Source: Nemertoderma westbladi (taxonomy: Eukaryota > Xenacoelomorpha > Nemertodermatida > Nemertodermatidae). Taken from it: a stretch of DNA of 64,000 nt. The position numbers were made by a program, and so were the translations under genes. The notes under the pieces were generated by a model. It was not told where the DNA came from and searched no databases. It saw nothing but the letters and a program-made list of their open reading frames with translations. This document shows, piece by piece, positions 57,313 to 64,000 of the stretch. Within the stretch, counting starts at the first letter, position 1; each line of letters starts with the position of its first letter. The stretch covers positions 1 to 64,000 of the forward strand of contig JAUCBJ010002945.1 of the NCBI GenBank assembly GCA_032718475.1, given 5' to 3'.

Positions 57313-58203
57313 CTAGTGGCACTCATGAAAAATGTATAGAGATGGCCTGGTAATGCATTCAATAGGAAGGGCAACTAACAAAGAAGTACTTTCTCTGCCA
57401 AGTTTTACTATCACTCTACTCTACAACCCAGACAGTAATCAAACAAAACATTAACTGGTTTAGCTGGCTATTACAGTCTCAGCTGAATAACTCTTCCCAA
57501 TGCATCCTTGCTAAGTTAATTAATTGGCGTGCAAGCTAAATGACTGTTAGTTATACAGTGTGTTGGCTACACCGTGTATTGTACTATGCTCTCATCGCAT
57601 TATTGTTTTATTTTGAAATTGTTGTGCCAACATTAATACTGTGGGTGGAGGCTGTATGCTTATAAGGCTGAATATTTACTCAGCCTCAAAATGATTCTCC
57701 ATAAGGCTAACTTTATAGTTTGAAATATAAAAATCTGTTATAATAATAATATAATTGTTAAATTTAATTAAATACGATATTTAATATCGTGGTTTACATT
57801 GAACAGTGTAAATTGTTAATCGCGGTTTACATTGAAACATCTCAACTTGTTTTATTTATTACAAAAATAAGAACGAATTTGTCTTATCACTTCTTGTGCG
57901 CGATTGTATTGAATTCATGGCGACTGCTGTTATTTTATTAATCAATTGACACCTCGACTCCTCTCTGATAGAACAAAATAATCATTTCGCTAACTGCTCT
58001 CTATCTTCTATAATCATAACAGCTTTTATAATTCATTAGATGATTACAACATAATAATTATAGTTTGAAGTTGTCTAGAAAATTTCTCGTACACCACCGG
58101 GACTACGCTCACACTAATTGATTATCAGACAGAACAAAAAGCTTTTACTTGACTCGTACTGTCTCCTACGACTTGCTTCACGGGCCGCTAGGCGCGTCTC
58201 TAG
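57313..58203. other. Spacer between LINE copy 2 and relic block 2
   Basis: AT-rich. At 57818-57857 a stretch containing 'attgaaacatctcaacttg' repeats the sequence at 55588-55629, on the other side of the LINE. No gene is seen. Confidence 0.4.
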
Positions 58204-59250
58204 AATCTGTCTGCAGAACCTTTGGTCAACTCGTTACTTACCCTCATCCACCTTGGCAACCAGAGCATCATCAACAAGATGCTGACACTGGTATCGAATA
58301 ATCAATCACGTTTCTCCCCTTTCTCTATTGCGAAAACATTTGCAAGGCCACAATACATCCTCAAGATAGATACACATCATACCAAACATGGTACATTATA
58401 TACCAACCATGTGTTTAAGCCACTCAGGATTACATTTGTCAATGCAATTGAAGGTATGCACAGCAACACCAATGCCAATGAACCACCCTTTGAGGCAAGC
58501 GAATTGATGTTAGTTTTAGGAGCTTTGTTAGTGACAGTCGGAGTAAAGGAGGTGTTAAAATCATTAGTGGCCATCACAGACAATAAAGCACTATTCCCAC
58601 CACTCTCGACAACTGTACCGGCTGTTTCTGAGATCCTGAAGGACCCAACATATCGACATATGATAATGCTAGAAGAGCACCATGCTTCAGTGTGGGCCGA
58701 TGTGCTTATGAGTGCTTTTGATGGAGTCGCCTTTGATTCGGAGTCACGAGTCCATTCCACCATGGGAGAAAGCAGTGATACTGAAGCAGGTAAGACCATG
58801 AGTAACGCTATTGTGTCCGCTTACATCTGTATGTGCGATTTTGATGTGGCATCGTCTGGCCTACCTGATTGTAATTCTTCCTGGAAGTAAATCTGCTGCA
58901 TTCTCATTGGAGATTTACTCAAAGCTCGGTTCATCACCTAGGATTATACGTGAAGATAAAGCTGCTTGAGTTAATATCGACAGTGGCTAAACGAGTGACT
59001 CATCTTACCAGTGTACCTGTAGTTAAAGACTGGAAAATGAAAGGAGCGTTTACGCCAAAGTGTCAGTGTCGTGATTGTATTTCTGTGGCCCCATTATTTT
59101 CTGATGGGTTGAAGAATACGTTGCTACTGCCTGGCCGCAACGTTGTTTGGAAGGGCCACCTCGCACATAATCTCATAGAATCAGCCAATCAGGAAGCGAA
59201 AGGCACCGGGTTTGCCATTGATATGCAGTGTTCTAAGATATGTAGCGTTA
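58204..59250 (+). pseudogene. Decayed coding region, block 2 (unassigned; virus- or transposon-like)
   Basis: A 222-codon frame runs to 58890 (LTLVSNNQSRFSPFSIAKTF, LVLGALLVTVGVKEVLKSL, MIMLEEHHASVWADVLMSAF, GKTMSNAIVSAYICMC). Near 58860 the reading passes to another frame (LIVILPGSKSAAFSLEIYSK) and near 58965 to a third (LELISTVAKRVTHL, CQCRDCISVAPLFSDG, NVVWKGHLAHNLIESANQE). The blocks flow as one protein with at least two frameshifts. No domain is recognised. Possibly the continuation of block 1 across the LINE. The 3' end merges into a 28-bp tandem repeat. Confidence 0.4.
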
Positions 59251-59564
59251 ATGGAATGTTCTAAGGGTTGTAGCGTAAATGGAATGTTCTAAGGGTTGTC
59301 GCGTTAATGGAATGTTCTAAGGGTTGTAGCGTTAATGGAATGTTCTAAGGGTTGTCGCGTTAATGGAATGTTCTAAGGGTTGTAGCGTTAATGGAATGTT
59401 CTAAGGGTTGTAGCGTTAATGGAATGTTCTAAGGGTTGTAGCGTTAATGGAATGTTCTAAGGGTTGTAGCGTTAATGGAATGTTCTAAGGGTTGTAGCGT
59501 TAATGGAATGTTCTAAGGGTTGTAGCGTTAATGGAATGTTCTAAGGGTTGTAGCGTTAATGGAA
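59232..59564. repeat. 28-bp minisatellite, ~12 units
   Basis: Unit gttaatggaatgttctaag followed by ggttgtagc; variants are gtagc/gtcgc and one 'gtaaatgg'. The first degenerate unit ('ttctaagatatgtagcgtta') lies within relic block 2, so the array grew out of that sequence. Confidence 0.95.
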
Positions 59565-60119
59565 AGCTGTTGATTGTGAATAAGGGGAGGACACCCGCCT
59601 CTGTATTGAAGGATTACAATAGACTTTAAGAACAGCGGTTGACAGACCAACAGCGGCTGACTCGGGTCACTAAACGATATTATATCCGAATGCGATAGGC
59701 TCGGTAGGAAAAGGAAGTTGTAAGTAAACTTGGAGAACGATGATAGTTGAACTCAGTGAGCCGGAACCGGAACCGGAACTGTAATCATAAACTTATTCAT
59801 AAAATCAAACTACTGTAGCTATGGGCCAGGTCTACTATATGATTTTGAATTTTAAAACTAATTTAGTTGAAATTTTAGTAGTGACAAATACAATAAATGT
59901 ACTGGGACATATTTTATAAAATTTCTTAATAATATTGAAATATAAAAAATAATACAATATATTATTTATGGCTATATTTATTCATATAAATGACATGTCA
60001 ATGAATTTTATTAATCAGTCATGCACAGAACGGTACAGTATAAAGTATATGTTACAAGGGATCGAAGTTATTTTACAGTTTCTTCCACTCTGCTTCTCAT
60101 CACGGGCTTCCAGTTTGTT
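59565..60119. other. Spacer, no gene seen
   Basis: AT-rich with a short 'ccggaa' repeat at 59761-59780. An ATG at 59968 opens a frame of about 50 codons that then enters the 24-bp array; its N-terminal part has no recognisable features. Confidence 0.4.
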
Positions 60120-62838
60120 GATAGCAGCTAGTTTATCTCCCGTCGTTGCAGATAGTTTATCTCCCGCCGTTGCAGCTAGTTTATCTCCCATCGTTGCAGC
60201 TAGTTTATCTCCCGTCGTTGCAGATAGTTTATCTCCCGCCGTTGCAGCTACTTTATCTCCCGTCGTTGCAGCTAGTTTATCTCCCGTCGTTCCAGCTAGT
60301 TTATCTCCCGTCGTTGCAGCTAGTTTATCTCCCGTCGTTCCAGATAGTTTATCTCCCGTCGTTCCAGATAGTTTATCTCCCGTCGTTCCAGATATTTTAT
60401 CTCCCGCCGTTGCAGCTAGTTTTTCTCCCGTCGTCCCAGATAGTTCATCTCCCGTCATTGCAGCTAGTTTATCTCCCGTCGTTGCAGCTAGTTTATCTCC
60501 CGTCGTTCCAGATAGTTTATCTCCCGTCGTTCCAGATAGTTTATCTCCCGTCGTTGCAGCTAGTTTATCTCCCGTCGTTCCAGATAGTTTATCTCCCGCC
60601 GTTCCAGCTAGTTTATCTCCCGTCGTTGCAGCTAGTTTATCTCCCGTCGTTGCAGCTAGTTTATCTCCCGCTGTTGCAGCGAGTTTATCTCCCGTCGTTC
60701 CAGATAGTTTATCTCCCGTCGTTGCAGTCAGTTTATCTCCCACCGTTGCAGCTAGTTTATCTCCCGCCGTTTCAGCTAGTTTTTCTCCCGCCGTTTCAGC
60801 TAGTTTATCTCCCGCCGTTGCAGCTAGTTTATCTCCCGCCGTTGCAGCGAGTTTATCTCCCGTCGTTGCAGCTAGTTTATCTCCCGCCGTTGCAGCGAGT
60901 TTATCTCCCGTCGTTCCAGATAGTTTATCTCCCGTCGTTCCAGCTAGTTTATCTCCCGTCGTTGCAGCTAGTTTATCTCCCGTCGTTCCAGATAGTTTAT
61001 CTCCCGTCGTTCCAGATAGTTTATCTCCCGTCGTTCCAGATATTTTATCTCCCGCCGTTGCAGCTAGTTTTTCTCCCGTCGTCCCAGATAGTTCATCTCC
61101 CGTCATTGCAGCTAGTTTATCTCCCGTCGTTGCAGCTAGTTTATCTCCCGTCGTTCCAGATAGTTTATCTCCCGTCGTTCCAGATAGTTTATCTCCCGTC
61201 GTTGCAGCTAGTTTATCTCCCGTCGTTCCAGATAGTTTATCTCCCGCCGTTCCAGCTAGTTTATCTCCCGTCGTTGCAGCTAGTTTATCTCCCGTCGTTG
61301 CAGCTAGTTTATCTCCCGCTGTTGCAGCGAGTTTATCTCCCGTCGTTCCAGATAGTTTATCTCCCGTCGTTGCAGTCAGTTTATCTCCCACCGTTGCAGC
61401 TAGTTTATCTCCCGCCGTTTCAGCTAGTTTTTCTCCCGCCGTTTCAGCTAGTTTATCTCCCGTCGTTCCAGATAGTTTATCTCCAATCATTCAAGATAGT
61501 TTATCTCCCGCCGTTGCAGCTAGTTTTTCTCCCGTCGTCCCGGATAGTTCATCTCCCGTCATTGCAGCTAGTTTATCTCCCGCTGTTGCAGCGAGTTTAT
61601 TTCCCGTCGTTGTAGATAGTTTATCTCCCGCCGTTGCAGCTAGTTTATCTCCCGTCGTTCCAGATAGTTTATCTCCCGCCGTTGCAGCTAGTTTATCTCC
61701 CGCCGTTTCAGCTAGTTTATCCCCCATCATTCAAGATAGTTTATCTCCCGCCGTTTCAGCTAGTTTTTCTCCCGTCGTCCCAGATAGTTTATCTCCCGTC
61801 GTTCCAGATAGTTTATCTCCCATCGTTGCAGCTAGTTTATCTCCCATCGTTGCAGCTAGTTCATCTCCCGTCATTGCAGCGAGTTTATCTCCCGTCGTTG
61901 TAGATAGTTTATCTCCCGCTGTTGCAGCGAGTTTATCTCCCGTCGTTGTAGATAGTTTATCTCCCGCTGTTGCAGCTAGTTTATCTCCCGTCGTTCCAGA
62001 TAGTTTATCTCCCGCCGTTGCAGCTAGTTTATCTCCCATCGTTGCAGTCAGTTCATCTCCCGTCATTGCAGATAGTTTATCTCCCGCTGTTGCAGATAGT
62101 TTATCTCCCGCTGTTGCAGCGAGTTTATCTCCCGCCGTTGCAGCTAGTTTATCTCCCGTCGTTCCAGATAGTTTATCTCCCGCCGTTGCAGCTAGTTTAT
62201 CTCCCGCTGTTGCAGCTAGTTTATCTCCCGTCGTTCCAGATATTTTATCTCACGCCGTTGCTGCTAGTTTATCTCCCGCCGTTTCAGATAGTTTATCTCC
62301 CGTCGTTCCAGATATTTATCTCCCGCCGTTGCAGCTAGTTTATCTCCCGCCGTTTCAGATAGTTTATCTCCCGTCGTCCCAGATAGTTCATCTCCCGTCA
62401 TTCCAGCTAGTTTATCTCCCGTCGTTCCAGATAGTTTATCTCCCGCCGTTTCAGATAGTTTATCTCCCGTCGTTCCAGATATTTATCTCCCGCCGTTGCA
62501 GCTAGTTTATCTCCCGCCGTTTCAGATAGTTTATCTCCCGTCGTCCCAGATAGTTCATCTCCCGTCATTCCAGCTAGTTTATCTCCCGCTGTTGCAGCGA
62601 GTTTATCTCCCGTCGTTGTAGATAGTTTATCTCCCGCCGTTGCAGCTAGTTTATCTCCCGTCGTTCCAGATAGTTTATCTCCCGTCATTGCAGCTAGTTT
62701 ATCTCCCGTCGTTCCAGATAGTTTATCTCCCGTCGTTCCAGATAGTTTATCTCCCGCCGTTGCGGAGAGTTTATCTCCCGTCGTTCCAGATAGTTTATCT
62801 CCCGTCGTTGCAGGGAGTTTATCTTCCACCGTCGTCCC
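60120..62838. repeat. 24-bp minisatellite, ~113 units
   Basis: Unit gctagtttatctcccgtcg then ttgca; period 24 (eight codons). It is open in all frames of the forward strand and one of the reverse strand, reading SLSPVVAA, LVYLPSLQ or GDKLAATT. Variants: gtc/gcc/gct/atc before gtt, tgcagct/tccagat/tgtagat/ttcagct, 'ttttctccc', 'ttcatctccc'. A block of about 620 bp at 60,290-60,790 recurs at about 60,935-61,450 with near identity. Two 23-bp units ('gatatttatctcccg', 62309 and 62480) belong to a duplicated 171-bp block. Confidence 0.96.
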
Positions 62839-64000
62839 TGGAGCTCGCCCATGTGAAGAATACCAGGATTTCACTTTTTGTTCGACTTTTTACTGGAATT
62901 TTATATATGAAGATTTTTAATTTTTTTAAATTTATCCTTAAGAAGTGATTTATAGCGCTTATTTCTGTCTTATAACCTGTACATATACTAATTCGTTTAT
63001 TGTTTTGGTTAGATTCAGCCCTTCTGTAACCTGCGTTTTTGGTGAAAACCTGGTATTCTTCACATGGGGGTAACTGCAAAGAGAAATATAACGGCAGAAA
63101 GTCTGGTATTCTTCACATGGGCCCTGGAGTTTCTCCATCGGCGATTTGGTATCACTCCTTTTCATTTTCAGGCATTTACATTTTTTCTTTTTGTGCAATA
63201 TTTTATTCTTATGAGCATTATATGGTATCTTCCATTTGAATTTATTGTTTGTACAGTAAGTAAATGTAACTTTAGTTAAAGTTGTTGTGTTTTAATTGTT
63301 GTTTTTACATTTCACTTGTTTCTAATGGTTTAATTCTACGTGCCTTACAATTTAATTGTATTCCTTGTCATGATTTATATTAATACTGGAATATAAATAA
63401 AATAATTCATAAATATAAATTTATATGATTTTCCATGTTACAAAATCCACCAGTGGTGCTGAATACTGAAATGTAATTCAATAAATTTCAGTTATTAGGT
63501 TTTCATTTATTTATTTATAATTTCATTTATAGACACTGACAGCATATATCCCCTAATTCAATATTGTTTCTCGCGAAACATTTTTTTCACCACCAAAATT
63601 TTTTATTACAACGAACCTGTCTTTAGACTGGGTAGTTTTGTCTAAACCTGAAGCCGGCTAAAACACGATGGATGTGTATACTGTATATGCATATTTATTT
63701 ATGTTTTGTTTAACCACCAACTCTGCAAAATGAGTTCTACAATTCTACCGTATGATACCAGCAATAGTCTTACTACTTTTGCTCTACACTATTTTCACAT
63801 TTTCGCTTAAATTCTAAATTTATCAATTCAAAACATATATTTAATATAATTATTGTATTTCCGTACGTTGTTATTGCACTGACTTATATAACGTTTGTAT
63901 TTTATCGCCGTTAAGCAGTGTGTATCAGGTTCTTTAACCACGACACTTCCTTACTCAATTATTCTACTTTTATCAAACTTTCAGTCTTATGTTAGATCTC
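62839..64000. other. Right edge of window, AT-rich
   Basis: The word ctggtattcttcacatggg occurs at 63050 and 63103 and in reverse complement at 62849, the last overlapping the end of the 24-bp array. Beyond 63250 the sequence is AT-rich with no gene, RNA or repeat that I recognise. Confidence 0.45.

Noticed and set aside
59968-62505. 845-codon frame SLSPVVAA as a secreted or mucin-like protein
   Set aside because: No signal peptide that I trust at its start, and the repeat is open in four frames. Kept as a repeat, with coding left as a finding.

Overview
This is a nuclear window from an invertebrate animal. It has GT-AG introns, single-copy animal housekeeping genes (WDR55, POLR3H, a mitochondrial uL30 gene), several kinds of non-LTR retrotransposon remains and an AT-rich background. 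Nothing fixes the phylum. Frequent 'aggcct' palindromic words and the transposon mix would suit a marine invertebrate, but that is an impression only.

The dominant feature is tandem repetition. By summing array spans by eye, about 31 kb of the 64 kb lies in at least eleven arrays: a GC-rich 16/20-bp array (139-921), a 38-bp array against the WDR55 start (4441-6030), a 59-bp satellite of about 14.7 kb (13865-28570), a GGTCC array (31736-31968), a 24-bp array (32178-33241), a 63-bp array split by a LINE (34085-37808), a 32-bp array copied from a splice junction (38486-40849), an unrelated 32-bp array made of two near-identical 2,270-bp blocks (42735-47562), a GATAC array (53682-53880), a 28-bp array (59232-59564) and a second 24-bp array (60120-62838). 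Most long open frames in the window lie in these arrays and are by-products of stop-free units.

Gene content, left to right: WDR55 (minus, no intron); a frameshifted Ly-6/uPAR-like gene relic (plus); POLR3H (minus, two exons); a two-exon gene for a small secreted eight-cysteine peptide (plus), too short to stand out as an open frame; the 3' part of a coiled-coil gene (minus, at least five exons over 15 kb), whose C-terminal tail recalls ninein-family centrosomal proteins; and an uL30m/MRPL30 gene (minus, no intron). From about 52.6 kb onwards there are only mobile-element and relic sequences, including a decayed, unassigned coding region split by a LINE.

Mobile elements include two fragments of 3' ends of different LINEs, two closely related copies of a third LINE (35968-37387 and 55670-57312), two large palindromes with poly-C/poly-G near their ends (28989-29913 and 30419-31316) with several single-arm relatives, a 1.36-kb element with long terminal inverted repeats (9555-10914), a hAT-like short element, a small palindromic MITE and a dispersed repeat present in opposite orientations near both ends of the window.

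The observations most worth following are the 32-bp minisatellite that has amplified a 3' splice site of the coiled-coil gene about 73 times next to the genuine exon, the undescribed eight-cysteine secreted peptide, and the broken unassigned coding region at 54.6-59.25 kb.
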